Source: an uncultured Treponema sp. (GTDB lineage: Bacteria; Spirochaetota; Spirochaetia; Treponematales; Treponemataceae). From it: a stretch of 64,000 nt of DNA. The translations under genes were made by a program, and so were the position numbers. The first letter of the stretch is position 1, and every line of letters starts with the position of its first letter. The stretch covers positions 20,266-84,265 of the forward strand of contig CAMVDX010000009.1 in the NCBI GenBank assembly GCA_947166355.1, read 5' to 3'. Under the pieces are notes generated by a model, which saw only the letters and a list, made by a program, of their open reading frames with translations, made no database searches and was not told the origin of the DNA. Positions 17,741-27,029 of this stretch are shown here, piece after piece.

Positions 17741-17830
17741 TAAAATCAGTTCTAGGTGCTTTCAGACTTTTTTTCTCTTCACTTCGAATTTTTACACCAA
17801 TGATTTTTGATTCCTAATAAAACTAGAGTT

Positions 17831-17861
17831 AAAAAAAGATTCCCCGGTCAAGCCGGGGAAT
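17831..17861 (-). terminator. Rho-independent terminator of the nfnAB operon
   Basis: On the minus strand ATTCCCCGG, loop CTTGA, CCGGGGAAT, followed by CTTTTTTT. The hairpin is also a family C repeat (loop TCAAG on the plus strand, tail AATGACA). Confidence 0.85.
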
Positions 17862-17906
17862 GACATTTGTATTATGGATTGTTTCGCCTTTCGGCTCGCA
17901 ATGACG

Positions 17907-19382
17907 TTATTTTGCCAGATACTCGTTAATTCCCGCAGCAGCCTTACGGCCTTCACCCATAGCGAGGATTACTGTAGCGGCACCGAGAACGATGTCTCCA
18001 CCGGCCCAGACCTTTGCATGGTGGGTAGCCTGCTTTTCGTCTACGAGGATGTGACCGCGCTTGTCGGCATCGAGGCCCGGGGTTGTGCTTACGAGAAGTG
18101 GATTTGAACCGTTTCCGAGGGCAACAATCATTGCGTCACAAGGAACGTCGTGCTCTGAGCCTGGGATAGGCACTGGAGAGCGGCGGCCAGATTCGTCTGG
18201 TTCACCGAGTTCATAGCTGAGACAGCGTACACCAACAACCTTGCCTTCTTCGTTACCGAGTACTTCTACAGGGTTTTCGAGGAAGCGGAAGTTTACGCCT
18301 TCTTCTTCTGCGTGACCAATCTCTTCGAGACGGGCTGGCATTTCGTTTCTTGTACGGCGGTAAACTACATCAACAGTTTCTGCTCCAAGGCGGAAGGCCA
18401 TGCGGGCAGCATCCATTGCAACGTTTCCGGCACCACAAACAACTACGTGCTTTGCTTCGTAGATTGGAGTTGCAGCATGATCCTTATCGTAACCCTTCAT
18501 GAGGTTTGCACGGGTAAGATATTCGTTTGCAGAGAAGACACCAATCAGGTTTTCTCCAGGAATGTTCAAGAACTTTGGAAGACCTGCACCAGTTCCAACG
18601 AAAGCGGCATCAAAGCCCTTTTCTTCAAGAAGCTGATCCAGAGTATCTGTACGGCCAACAAGGAAGTTTGTTTCAAACTTTACGCCGATTTTCTTAAGAT
18701 TTTCAATTTCATCCTGAACGATTTTCTTTGGAAGACGGAATTCAGGAATACCGTACATCATTACACCACCACACTTGTGGAAGGCTTCGAATACAGTAAC
18801 TTCGTGACCGGCACGTGCACAGTCTGCAGCAACTGTAAGACCTGCAGGACCGGAACCGATAACTGCAACCTTCTTTCCTGTAGCCGGAGCAACCTCTGGC
18901 ATTGTTACCTGATTGTTTTCGCGCTCCCAGTCTGCAACAAAGCGTTCCAGGCGGCCGATAGAAACAGCCTTCTCAGGGTTCTTCCAAACCTTACCAACAG
19001 TACATTTACCCTGGCACTGCTTTTCCTGAGGACAAACACGTCCACAGATTGCAGGCAGAAGTGAAGTTCTTTTGATGATATCAACAGATGCCTTGAAGTT
19101 TCCGGCAGCAATTTCTTTAATAAAGCCCGGAATATCAATGTTTACAGGGCAGCCTTCCATACAGAAAGGTTTAGCACACTGAAGACAGCGGTTAGCTTCT
19201 ACAATAGCCTGTTCCTTGCTGAAGCCAAGGGCAACCTCGTCCATCTGGCGGGCACGAACCTTTGGGTCGCGGGCAGGCATTTCCATCTGAGGAATGGCAT
19301 TGCGGTCTTTAGCAGTGAGCTTACCGTTAGCCTTAATCAAATCATTAATTTTATTAAGTTCTTCTGTTACATTAATTGCCAT
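17907..19382 (-). CDS. NfnB/SudA-type oxidoreductase (glutamate synthase small-chain family)
   Basis: 491 aa. N-terminal four-helix domain with cysteine clusters for two [4Fe-4S] centres (CLQCAKPFCMEGCPVNIDIP; CGRVCPQEKQCQGKC), then an FAD motif (VAVIGSGPAGLTVAADCARA) and an NADPH motif (VVCGAGNVAMDAARMAFRLG). This family is annotated as glutamate synthase small chain, sulfide dehydrogenase SudA or NfnB. The adjacent SudB-like gene favours NfnAB, an electron-bifurcating NADH-dependent ferredoxin:NADP oxidoreductase. I chose ATG 19382 because AGGAG lies 8 bases upstream; a longer frame to 19415 would overlap the previous gene. Confidence 0.88.
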   Translation of the reverse strand: MAINVTEELNKINDLIKANGKLTAKDRNAIPQMEMPARDPKVRARQMDEVALGFSKEQAIVEANRCLQCAKPFCMEGCPVNIDIPGFIKEIAAGNFKASVDIIKRTSLLPAICGRVCPQEKQCQGKCTVGKVWKNPEKAVSIGRLERFVADWERENNQVTMPEVAPATGKKVAVIGSGPAGLTVAADCARAGHEVTVFEAFHKCGGVMMYGIPEFRLPKKIVQDEIENLKKIGVKFETNFLVGRTDTLDQLLEEKGFDAAFVGTGAGLPKFLNIPGENLIGVFSANEYLTRANLMKGYDKDHAATPIYEAKHVVVCGAGNVAMDAARMAFRLGAETVDVVYRRTRNEMPARLEEIGHAEEEGVNFRFLENPVEVLGNEEGKVVGVRCLSYELGEPDESGRRSPVPIPGSEHDVPCDAMIVALGNGSNPLLVSTTPGLDADKRGHILVDEKQATHHAKVWAGGDIVLGAATVILAMGEGRKAAAGINEYLAK

Positions 19383-19392
19383 TTTTCTGCTC

Positions 19393-20238
19393 CTACTTTT
19401 CGATACCAAGGCCAATCTTGCACTTGTGGAAATCTTCCTGCTCGCGTGGCTTGAAAGACTTCATACGCATCATCATGTTGTCCCAGTCTACAATGTGAGC
19501 ATCGAACTCCGGACCGTCTACACAAACGAACTTTGTTTCTCCACCAACAGATACACGACAGCCACCGCACATTCCGGTTCCGTCAATCATAATTGTGTTC
19601 AAAGAAACTGTTGTCTTAATGCCGTATTCCTTAGTTGTAGCGGCACAGAACTTCATCATAATTGGAGGTCCAATTGCGATAACTTCAGCAGGTGGGCACT
19701 GGCTTTCACACATTTCCTTTACAGGAACAGTTGATACACCCTGGCGGCCGGCAGAACCATCATCTGTCATAATGATAACTTCGTCTGCAAGAGCCTTCAT
19801 TTCATCAACATAAATAAGAAGATCTTTATTACGTGCACAGATAACCATGATTACCTTGTTACCGATAGCCTTGTGAGCCTGAACGATTGGGTAACATGGA
19901 GCAACACCAAAACCACCACCAACAACAAGTACAGGGCGGTCATATTTTTCGATTTTAGAAGGATTTCCAAGAGGACCGAGCACAGCAGGAAGTTCTTCAC
20001 CAGCCTCTTTCAAAGAAAGTTTCAAAGTAGATGCACCAACAGCCTGGAAAACGAGAGCAATCCAGCCCTCCTCGGCATTTGCATCAGCAATTGTAAGCGG
20101 AATGCGCTCACCAAAGTCCAGATCAACCTGAACGATAACAAACTGTCCTGCCTTGCGGTTGCGTGCAATTTCAGGAGCAGTAACCTTCATATAAAATACA
20201 CCGGCAGAAAGCTGTTTTTTTTCAATAATTTTAAACAT
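19393..20238 (-). CDS. NfnA/SudB-type ferredoxin-NADP reductase subunit
   Basis: 281 aa. An FAD-binding barrel (ERIPLTIADANAEEGWIALV), an NAD-binding domain (VLVVGGGFGVAPCYPIVQAH) and a C-terminal [2Fe-2S]-type cysteine cluster (GMCGGCRVSVGGETKFVCVD) give the typical SudB/NfnA layout. It is the first gene of a two-gene operon; the NfnB gene starts 10 bases after its stop. GAGGA lies before the ATG, and the promoter lies at 20271-20299. The pair would exchange electrons among NADH, NADPH and ferredoxin in the cytoplasm. Whether it bifurcates here is inferred. Confidence 0.88.
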   Translation of the reverse strand: MFKIIEKKQLSAGVFYMKVTAPEIARNRKAGQFVIVQVDLDFGERIPLTIADANAEEGWIALVFQAVGASTLKLSLKEAGEELPAVLGPLGNPSKIEKYDRPVLVVGGGFGVAPCYPIVQAHKAIGNKVIMVICARNKDLLIYVDEMKALADEVIIMTDDGSAGRQGVSTVPVKEMCESQCPPAEVIAIGPPIMMKFCAATTKEYGIKTTVSLNTIMIDGTGMCGGCRVSVGGETKFVCVDGPEFDAHIVDWDNMMMRMKSFKPREQEDFHKCKIGLGIEK

Positions 20239-20270
20239 CTTCAGTCCTCTTAAATAAATATAAGTAAATT

Positions 20271-20299
20271 ATTTTATAATATGAAGGGATTTCAGTCAA
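20271..20299 (-). promoter_or_regulatory. Promoter of nfnAB
   Basis: On the minus strand TTGACT (20299-20294), 17 bases, TAAAAT (20276-20271), then a short leader with GAGGA before the NfnA ATG. Confidence 0.5.
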
Positions 20300-20331
20300 T
20301 GTATGTAGATTACAGATGTGGATTATGGATT

Positions 20332-20359
20332 ACGGCTTGATACTTCACCATCAAGCCGT
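20332..20359. repeat. Inverted repeat ACGGCTTGA/TCAAGCCGT
   Basis: Perfect 9-bp arms around a 10-base loop, upstream of the nfnAB promoter. Possibly another hairpin repeat related to the GGCTTG pair near 1242. Confidence 0.5.
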
Positions 20360-20368
20360 AAAACGCAG

Positions 20369-20401
20369 GAAAAAACAAATCCCCTGGACAAGCCAGGGGA
20401 T
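20369..20401 (-). terminator. Rho-independent terminator of the outer-membrane operon
   Basis: On the minus strand ATCCCCTGG, loop CTTGT, CCAGGGGAT, followed by TTGTTTTTT. It is a family C hairpin used as a terminator 32 bases after the stop at 20433. Confidence 0.8.
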
Positions 20402-20432
20402 AACAATACTCTGCAAGTAATGTCAGAAAGTT

Positions 20433-21641
20433 TTAGAATCCCATAGTTATGTAAGCATATGCGCCTACACCTGCAACTTCGAAACTCTTCTTAAATGTAG
20501 CAGACTGTGAAGAAACACCTATATCCAGCTGAAGAACGCGAACGTTTAAGGTTGTTCCGATTTGATGTATAAAGAGCTGATCTCTATATTCTGTTGAAAG
20601 ACCTACTTTAACTATGTTCAGTAAATTCAAGCCTATTCCAAGGTAGTATTCCGGATACGCAAAAGCACCATCACAGAAAGGTCTCTGTATTCCAAGTCCT
20701 AATCCAGCTCGTGCCGTAAACAGAGTTCCTAAAAGATTCTTGTTTGCATATACACCAATCTTCAAAGGTCTATTCAAAGCAAGGAACGAGTCTTCATTTG
20801 TAACAGTCGGCTCCTTAGTTTTCTTTTCGGAATTCTCAAAATCCATAATATTCATTTTGTATGATGTTCCGCCAGAAACAGAGGCCTTATTATATAAACG
20901 ACCTGGAATTAATGGAAAACGACAAACAGCATCCAAAGCAAATGAATCTGACCATTGATAGGTAACTGTTCCACCAACATCAAAACCGCAGCCACTGATT
21001 AAAGAGCCTTTCAATGAATCTGTATCAACGCCAATATTTCCATCTACACTCTTCAGACTATATACTGAATAGATATCCATATTAACATTCATATTTACAT
21101 CAAGAAGTCCATCGCTGGTATTAAGAACGGTTATGTTGCCGCCACTGTTCTGAATAGAAAGAAGTGGTATAAACATTGCAGGCTTTGCAAGGAATTTCAA
21201 TTTACCAAGACTAAAGCCTACCTTAGCTTCTGTATAATAAAAAATATCTGTAGAGTTTTTGAAGTTGATGTCCAATGTTTGACCTATTGAATTTCCTTTT
21301 CCCAGAAAATCAAATAAATCTTTTCCAATCTCAAACTTTTCATAAATATCCATTCCAGTAGAAAGACCAAGCTGAATATTCAAAACATTAAGATTCAACT
21401 CTATCAGAGGATTTACATCTGCACGAATACCAAATCCTTTTTCTGGACATTCATCTGAAATCTTTCTTAAATCAATCACCAGATCACGCTGAAAAAAGTC
21501 ATTGCAAGAAAAAAGATTATTAGAAAAATCTACACTTACACCTGTCTTCATCTCAAAAAAGCGTTTTTCAAAAAAGCCCTTTGCAAAAGAGGTTGCACAC
21601 AAAACTGATAACGCAAAAATACTAACTACTAATTTTTTCAT
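20433..21641 (-). CDS. Putative outer-membrane beta-barrel protein
   Basis: 402 aa with a signal peptide (MKKLVVSIFALSVLCATSFA). The mature part is made of alternating short amphipathic strands with frequent G, N, S and aromatic residues, and ends in VGAYAYITMGF, a C-terminal Phe as in many outer-membrane barrels. No named family recognised. It follows a lipoprotein gene by 11 bases, so the two are probably one operon with products that act together at the outer membrane. Confidence 0.65.
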   Translation of the reverse strand: MKKLVVSIFALSVLCATSFAKGFFEKRFFEMKTGVSVDFSNNLFSCNDFFQRDLVIDLRKISDECPEKGFGIRADVNPLIELNLNVLNIQLGLSTGMDIYEKFEIGKDLFDFLGKGNSIGQTLDINFKNSTDIFYYTEAKVGFSLGKLKFLAKPAMFIPLLSIQNSGGNITVLNTSDGLLDVNMNVNMDIYSVYSLKSVDGNIGVDTDSLKGSLISGCGFDVGGTVTYQWSDSFALDAVCRFPLIPGRLYNKASVSGGTSYKMNIMDFENSEKKTKEPTVTNEDSFLALNRPLKIGVYANKNLLGTLFTARAGLGLGIQRPFCDGAFAYPEYYLGIGLNLLNIVKVGLSTEYRDQLFIHQIGTTLNVRVLQLDIGVSSQSATFKKSFEVAGVGAYAYITMGF

Positions 21642-21652
21642 GTTCTACCTCC

Positions 21653-23056
21653 TTATTGTATCTGAACGGTTCCGTTTGTTTTAAGAGAAAGCTCAAGGTT
21701 AACTTTTACAGCTTTTTCGCGAGGAATAGAAAATTTACTGTCTTTTCTTAACCATATCTGAATATTTGGTGAAACCGTTGAAATCTCTTTTATCTTCTGA
21801 ATGGTTGCAGCATCCATAATGATTTCACTTTTTTCATCAGAATCTTCTTTTACCAGAGAAAGCGACTGATATACAAAATGGCCTTTTCCTGCCATATCAA
21901 TTCCGATATTGATTCCATTTGAATGAACTGGAAGCTTATAAGCAGCATACCTTACAGTAAGAGATTCAATTATATCAAGATATTTTGAAAACTCATTTGT
22001 TCCCGAAGTGTCAACATTCGAGGTATCTACAGAAGTGTCATTTCCTGTGATTTCTGACATTTTATTCAAATCCATTTTCAAATCATCTACAATATCAAAG
22101 CTAAGCGGCAAATCGATTAATGCGTAGAGAGAAATCTTAATACCATTCTGAGCATCTGCCTTGGAAATTGCGCCCGAAATACCCGAAACATTATATTCCA
22201 TACAAAGCTGGTCAGTAGACTGAATTTCAGCATTAGTACTAAGCTGTGAATTTATTAAATTTGCAATAGATAACTTGACCGTACTTGGACTTTTACTTAA
22301 GTCAGCAGTGATTACATTATTATCCAGTTCATAGTCAGGGCGAGGAGAGTTTCCTATATAACTATAAGATTTTGAAGATGTAGAAGCTGGAATTGTCGGA
22401 TCACTATAGCAGTCAAGAATTGTTTCTCCAATTATCTGATTTGCTTTTTCACCACTTGAATAGCGTCGTGCAACTATTGGATTTGATTTATCACCATAGA
22501 ACAAATTAAGTCTTGCTTTTGACTGAAGTCCTGAAGCCGCCTCACAGTAAACATACATATTAATTTCATTAAACTTAATCTTTCCAAGCATATCTCCACC
22601 GAGAGCTCTTGAAAGTTCACTTATAATAGAAGACGGATTAAAATCAAGACCGATTTTTTCATGAAGCTGAAGCGTTGATAACCCAGGAATATCACTAAGG
22701 GAAAGATTTGCCCCATCAGGAACAAGGGCTAAAGCTGTCTGAATAGCAGGTCCCAGATTAGGATGCTCAGAAAGATTTATATCTATAATCTTTGCTTCTA
22801 CCAAAAAATGCTGTACATCTTTTCCAGTTTTTCCCGGAAAATAATCATAAATTTTGATATTATTGTTATCATTTCCAATATTACCAAGCATTGCATTCTG
22901 GTTTAATTCGCTATCCAAATTCTTTTCAAAATTTCCAAGCGCGAAATTATACTCTGCGTCTGTTTTTACGGAAATTTTTTCAGGCATTTGCCATGAACAA
23001 CCAACTGTAACAAGCACAATAAAAGCACAGGTTAGAATACCCGTAAACTTCTTCAT
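21653..23056 (-). CDS. Putative lipoprotein of unknown function
   Basis: 467 aa with a type II signal peptide: MKKFTGILTCAFIVLVTVGC, with the lipobox Cys at residue 20. The rest is a long soluble region of mixed strands and helices without a recognised domain. AGGAGG lies 7 bases before the ATG. An extended -10 (TGTTATAAT) lies further upstream, which would give a leader of about 120 bases. The next gene encodes a putative outer-membrane barrel. Confidence 0.65.
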   Translation of the reverse strand: MKKFTGILTCAFIVLVTVGCSWQMPEKISVKTDAEYNFALGNFEKNLDSELNQNAMLGNIGNDNNNIKIYDYFPGKTGKDVQHFLVEAKIIDINLSEHPNLGPAIQTALALVPDGANLSLSDIPGLSTLQLHEKIGLDFNPSSIISELSRALGGDMLGKIKFNEINMYVYCEAASGLQSKARLNLFYGDKSNPIVARRYSSGEKANQIIGETILDCYSDPTIPASTSSKSYSYIGNSPRPDYELDNNVITADLSKSPSTVKLSIANLINSQLSTNAEIQSTDQLCMEYNVSGISGAISKADAQNGIKISLYALIDLPLSFDIVDDLKMDLNKMSEITGNDTSVDTSNVDTSGTNEFSKYLDIIESLTVRYAAYKLPVHSNGINIGIDMAGKGHFVYQSLSLVKEDSDEKSEIIMDAATIQKIKEISTVSPNIQIWLRKDSKFSIPREKAVKVNLELSLKTNGTVQIQ

Positions 23057-23229
23057 AAGACACCTCCTAACCGCAAGCGCGGAAAACTCTCTGTCTCTTT
23101 TTTTTATAGTATGTATTTATCGGATTTAAATTAAGGACTTTTAAACATAAAAAGCATCTCTCTCACGAATTGAGTTGATTATAACACACTAAACTCGCAA
23201 AAGAAATACTTTTTTTTGAATAACTTTGG

Positions 23230-25665
23230 TTATTTTTGATTATTAAAGAAAGCTGCAAATGGATTGTAGCTCATTCCGTCATCGCTGCCAGAATTACGGT
23301 CGTAAGACTGATTACGGCGAGAATCACGATTGTCGTCGCGGCGGAAATTGTCGCGGCTCTGAGAGCCGGCATTTCCAGCACCTTTCTTTACAACAACTAC
23401 ACGGCGACCTGTGCCACTTCCACTGCCAGCAGCACCATCACGAGGGCTGTCGCGGCGGGCTGTGCTCTTCTGACCAGTGCCTGCACGGCTGGCTGCATCA
23501 CTCTTAAGGGAAAGGGCAATACGGCGGCGGTCGCGGTCAAGCTCGATAATAGTAAACTCGTGAACATCACCTACTTTTACAACATCCATTGGGTTTTCTA
23601 CGAAGCTGTCTGAAAGCTCACTAAGGTGAACAAGACCAGTTTCGTGGAGACCGATATCAACAAAGGCACCAAAATCAACTACGTTTTTGATTTTTCCGGT
23701 TACCTTCATGCCTTCCTTGAGGTCTTCGAACTGCAAAACGCCCTTCTGCATGATTGGAGCAGGATAGCCGTCGCGTGGGTCGCGGTTTGGCTTCTGAAGC
23801 TCGTCTACAATGTCGCGGACGGTTGTTTCGCCGATATTATATTTTTCTGCAAGCTTTTTGATTAAGTCTGCAGGAACCTTCTCTTTTTTCTGAATATATG
23901 GAAGAACCTCGCGGGCTGCGTCGTAGTTTTCCGGGTGAACCCAGGTATTGTCGAGCGGGTCTGAGCTTTCTGCAATCTTAAGGAAGCCGGCGCACTGCTC
24001 AAAGGCTTTTGGACCAAGGCCAGGAACGTTTTTAAGGTCTTCGCGGCTCTTGATTTTGCCATTCTGGTCGCGGTAGGCAACAATTTTCTTTGCAGTTGTG
24101 GCGTTGATGCCCGAAACGTACTTGAGGAGCGAGTATGAAGCCGTATTAAGGTTTACACCAACGTTATTTACAACCGAGCCTACAACTTCATCAAGCTGTT
24201 CTGCAAGCTTTTTCTGATTTACATCGTGCTGATAAAGACCTACACCAATTGCCTTAGGGTCAATCTTAACGAGTTCTGAAAGAGGGTCCTGAAGGCGGCG
24301 GCCCATAGAGATGGCACCTCGGATTGTAAGGTCGAGGTCAGGGAATTCTTCGCGGGCAATATCACTTGCCGAGTAAACTGAAGCACCTGATTCATCAACT
24401 ACTGTGTAAACTACATCATTATAGTTATCGCTGATTACCTTGCTTACGATAGCCTGAACTTCCTGTGAGCCGGTACCGTTACCAACGGCAACAACCTGAA
24501 TATCATACTTATCGATAGCATCGTTAATCATTTTGTAAGAGCCGTCCGGGTCTGTAACCTGGAAGAATTTAAAGTAACCAAGGTACTTACCTGTTTCGTC
24601 GAGGGCAGCACACTTTGTACCTGTACGAATACCAGGGTCTACACCAAGAACACGGCTTCCCTTAATTGGCTGTGTCATCAAAAGGTTTTTGAGGTTTTCG
24701 CTGAAGATTCCGATTCCGTGAACATCAGCTTCGTCTGCTTCGTCGCTGCGGATTTCGCGGACAACAGCAGGAGACAAAAGACGAACAACGCCGTCTTCAA
24801 TTGCGTCTTTATGATAGTTATTGTGAATGTCTGCACGGCGCTGAAGGTCTGCAATAGCTGCATCTACATCAACATCAATAGTAACTTCAAGGGCACCTTC
24901 GCGCTCGCCGCGGTTAATGGCGAGAATGCGGTGAGGCTTAACCTCGTTCAATGGCTCGCTGTAATCCCAGTACATTTTGTAGGTAGAAGTATTTTCTGCA
25001 ACAGCGGCATCCTGTCCCTCAGGAACGATACCCTTTGTTTTGATGGTACCGGTTCTCATATAAAGGTCGTGAACAGCTTCGCGGTTAGAAGTTTCCTGGC
25101 TGACGCGCTCTGCGATAATATCTTTTGCACCGGCAAGGGCGTCTGCGGCCGACTCCACGTTGAGCGCACTGTCTTCATTATCAGTTTTAATAAACTTTTC
25201 AGCTTCTTTTTCAACCGCGCCATCATCATGGTCTGCCAGTATAAAATCAGCCAGAGGCTCAAGGCCCTTTTCTGCGGCAATCATACCGCGGGTCTTCTTC
25301 TTTTTCTTGAAGGGAGCCCAAAGGTCTTCGAGGGCAGTCATTGTTGTTGCCGACATTACGGCATTGTAAAGAGTTTCTGTAAGCTTTCCCTGAGCAAAAA
25401 TGCCTTTTACAATTTCAAGGCGGCGGTCTTCAAGGTTATGATATGATTTATAGAGGTGGTCACAGTCGCGAACCTGAACCTCATCAAGATTGTCATGCTT
25501 TTCCTTGCGGTAACGGCTGATAAAAGGGATTGTACATCCTTCTTCAACCAGGCTGATAACAGCACTCACCTGCTGCACGCGGATATTCAATTCTTCCGCG
25601 ATTTTTTTCATAATTTCCACTTCATTAACTGAAAGTGCGTCGATAGTTTCTTGTGTAAATTCCAT
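23230..25665 (-). CDS. tex: Tex family RNA-binding transcription accessory protein
   Basis: 811 aa. Tex layout: N-terminal helical domain (VISLVEEGCTIPFISRYRKE), a YqgF-like RNase H fold (VLGVDPGIRTGTKCAALDET), helix-hairpin-helix motifs (YVSGINATTAKKIVAYRDQN; VPGLGPKAFEQCAGFL) and a C-terminal S1 domain (GMKVTGKIKNVVDFGAFVDI). A basic Gly/Arg/Ser-rich tail of about 90 residues follows. Tex binds nucleic acid and affects transcription in several pathogens. I chose ATG 25665 (MEFTQETIDALSVNEVEIMK); a frame continues to 25704 but adds no conserved residues. No clear Shine-Dalgarno. Confidence 0.93.
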   Translation of the reverse strand: MEFTQETIDALSVNEVEIMKKIAEELNIRVQQVSAVISLVEEGCTIPFISRYRKEKHDNLDEVQVRDCDHLYKSYHNLEDRRLEIVKGIFAQGKLTETLYNAVMSATTMTALEDLWAPFKKKKKTRGMIAAEKGLEPLADFILADHDDGAVEKEAEKFIKTDNEDSALNVESAADALAGAKDIIAERVSQETSNREAVHDLYMRTGTIKTKGIVPEGQDAAVAENTSTYKMYWDYSEPLNEVKPHRILAINRGEREGALEVTIDVDVDAAIADLQRRADIHNNYHKDAIEDGVVRLLSPAVVREIRSDEADEADVHGIGIFSENLKNLLMTQPIKGSRVLGVDPGIRTGTKCAALDETGKYLGYFKFFQVTDPDGSYKMINDAIDKYDIQVVAVGNGTGSQEVQAIVSKVISDNYNDVVYTVVDESGASVYSASDIAREEFPDLDLTIRGAISMGRRLQDPLSELVKIDPKAIGVGLYQHDVNQKKLAEQLDEVVGSVVNNVGVNLNTASYSLLKYVSGINATTAKKIVAYRDQNGKIKSREDLKNVPGLGPKAFEQCAGFLKIAESSDPLDNTWVHPENYDAAREVLPYIQKKEKVPADLIKKLAEKYNIGETTVRDIVDELQKPNRDPRDGYPAPIMQKGVLQFEDLKEGMKVTGKIKNVVDFGAFVDIGLHETGLVHLSELSDSFVENPMDVVKVGDVHEFTIIELDRDRRRIALSLKSDAASRAGTGQKSTARRDSPRDGAAGSGSGTGRRVVVVKKGAGNAGSQSRDNFRRDDNRDSRRNQSYDRNSGSDDGMSYNPFAAFFNNQK

Positions 25666-25711
25666 AGTGGGAGTAATTGTAGTGAAAATGGGAACGGCGG
25701 GCAAGTATTAG

Positions 25712-25980
25712 AAAATGGATTGCTTCGCTAAGCTCGCAATGACGTCAACAGATTGCTTCGCTACGCTCGCAATGACGTAGCTTTGTCGCAATGACGAACA
25801 GAGACACACAATAACAAGACTTCGTCATTGCGAGGAGCGAATGCGACGTGGCAATCTATATGGATTGCTTCGCTACGCTCGCAATGACGTCAACAGGTTG
25901 CTTCGCTACGCTCGCAATGACGTAGTTTTGTTGCAATGACGCTGCTTTGTCAGAATGTCGTTGCTTTGTCGCAATGCCGG
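25712..25980. repeat. Family A repeat cluster with an internal direct duplication
   Basis: Several A units fill the gap between tex and the next gene. About 75 bases starting near 25718 (GGATTGCTTCGCT to GACGTAGCTTTG) recur with few changes near 25860-25935. A full hairpin unit lies between them (CGTCATTGCGAGGAGCG to CTCGCAATGACG). No gene is seen in this 300-base gap. Confidence 0.85.
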
Positions 25981-26005
25981 AGGTTTGGATTTTGTAATGA
26001 CTTAA

Positions 26006-26905
26006 TTACAGAAGGTCGTCGTCTATGCCCTTTAAATCATCTACCATCTCTTGTTCATTTGCCTTTTCATACATCTGGTCAAGAACAGCATTACAGTTGA
26101 CAGAAAGGAGCTTGTAAAGAGACGGAATCAAAAGTCCACGGATTCTGTCATCAAGTCCATTTTGACCTGCAGAATTAACAAATGCAAAAACGTAGAGCAT
26201 ATCACCGTTTACAGGGCGTTCCATTACAAGAACAGCATCCGAACGGAATAAGAAGCCACGGATATTAAAATGAACATCAGCAATTTTTTCGTAAAGCTTA
26301 ATCTCCAATCCTACGCCAGACACAAGAATTGTAAAATGCGAAAGACTGATATCCTGCAGCGTACCGGTTACAGAATCTTTATAAGGTCCGTAAGTATAAG
26401 TATAAGTACAGGCAGAAGTACAGAGCGCACGAATCGTTTTACGACGTCCCTGAGCCTGATTTGCGTACAAAATCTTACCGATTAACTCAAAATTCTGCAC
26501 TTTTTGATATTCAAGCTGAATACAACCACAGCGCACACCCATCTCATAAAGATATCGGCGTTCGAGTCTGTTTTTTTCCTCTTTTGTCTGACGCTTTGTG
26601 TATAAAATACCTACAGAACCGGCATTATTATTTTCATGAATATAATCATAAATAAAATCATCCCATGAAAAATCCGGAAGATTAAGATTATAATCAATGT
26701 TAAAAAAGATAATCAAATCCTTAAAAAGAGAAGTTATAACCTTTACCTTTTTTCCGATATTTACACGTTTATCAAAAGGTACATAATAGCATTCATACCC
26801 CAGAGCAAAGTAATCTTCAAGATAAGATTCCGGCATAAGAGATGTATCCGGTAAAATAAAAAAGGTTTTTCGCCCTGTTACAATATCATTTACAGAAATA
26901 CCCAA
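26006..26905 (-). CDS. Possible PilZ-like regulatory protein
   Basis: 299 aa, soluble. The middle has RRKTIRA followed about 30 residues later by LQDISLSHFTI, which resembles the RxxxR and (D/N)xSxxG c-di-GMP-binding motifs of PilZ domains, though the final Gly is replaced. The N-terminal 130 residues could be a YcgR-like or other accessory domain. The start is a TTG codon at 26905 with GAGGAT 8 bases upstream; no ATG is in a better position. A promoter (TTGTAT, 16 bases, TATAAT) lies just upstream on the minus strand. The PilZ call is tentative. Confidence 0.45.
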   Translation of the reverse strand: MGISVNDIVTGRKTFFILPDTSLMPESYLEDYFALGYECYYVPFDKRVNIGKKVKVITSLFKDLIIFFNIDYNLNLPDFSWDDFIYDYIHENNNAGSVGILYTKRQTKEEKNRLERRYLYEMGVRCGCIQLEYQKVQNFELIGKILYANQAQGRRKTIRALCTSACTYTYTYGPYKDSVTGTLQDISLSHFTILVSGVGLEIKLYEKIADVHFNIRGFLFRSDAVLVMERPVNGDMLYVFAFVNSAGQNGLDDRIRGLLIPSLYKLLSVNCNAVLDQMYEKANEQEMVDDLKGIDDDLL

Positions 26906-26974
26906 GTTGTTATCCTCTATGAACCTTTATTATATAGCATATTCTGAAAAATACAACTTAATTTATTATAAGTC

Positions 26975-26991
26975 GGCAAGCACAGCTTGCC
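26975..26991 (-). terminator. Hairpin after the symporter gene
   Basis: GGCAAGC, loop ACA, GCTTGCC: a 7-bp perfect stem 38 bases after the symporter stop at 27030. It has only a weak AT-rich tail. Confidence 0.45.
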
Positions 26992-27029
26992 TCTGAGCCA
27001 TTCTTTTTAACGGTTCTTCGATTATAGGC

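Noticed and set aside
17640..17815. Coding-looking plus-strand frame (GALVALSAVFFSRVTQAFES)
   Set aside because: It has an in-frame stop early and no start; the hairpin and promoter fit a small RNA better.
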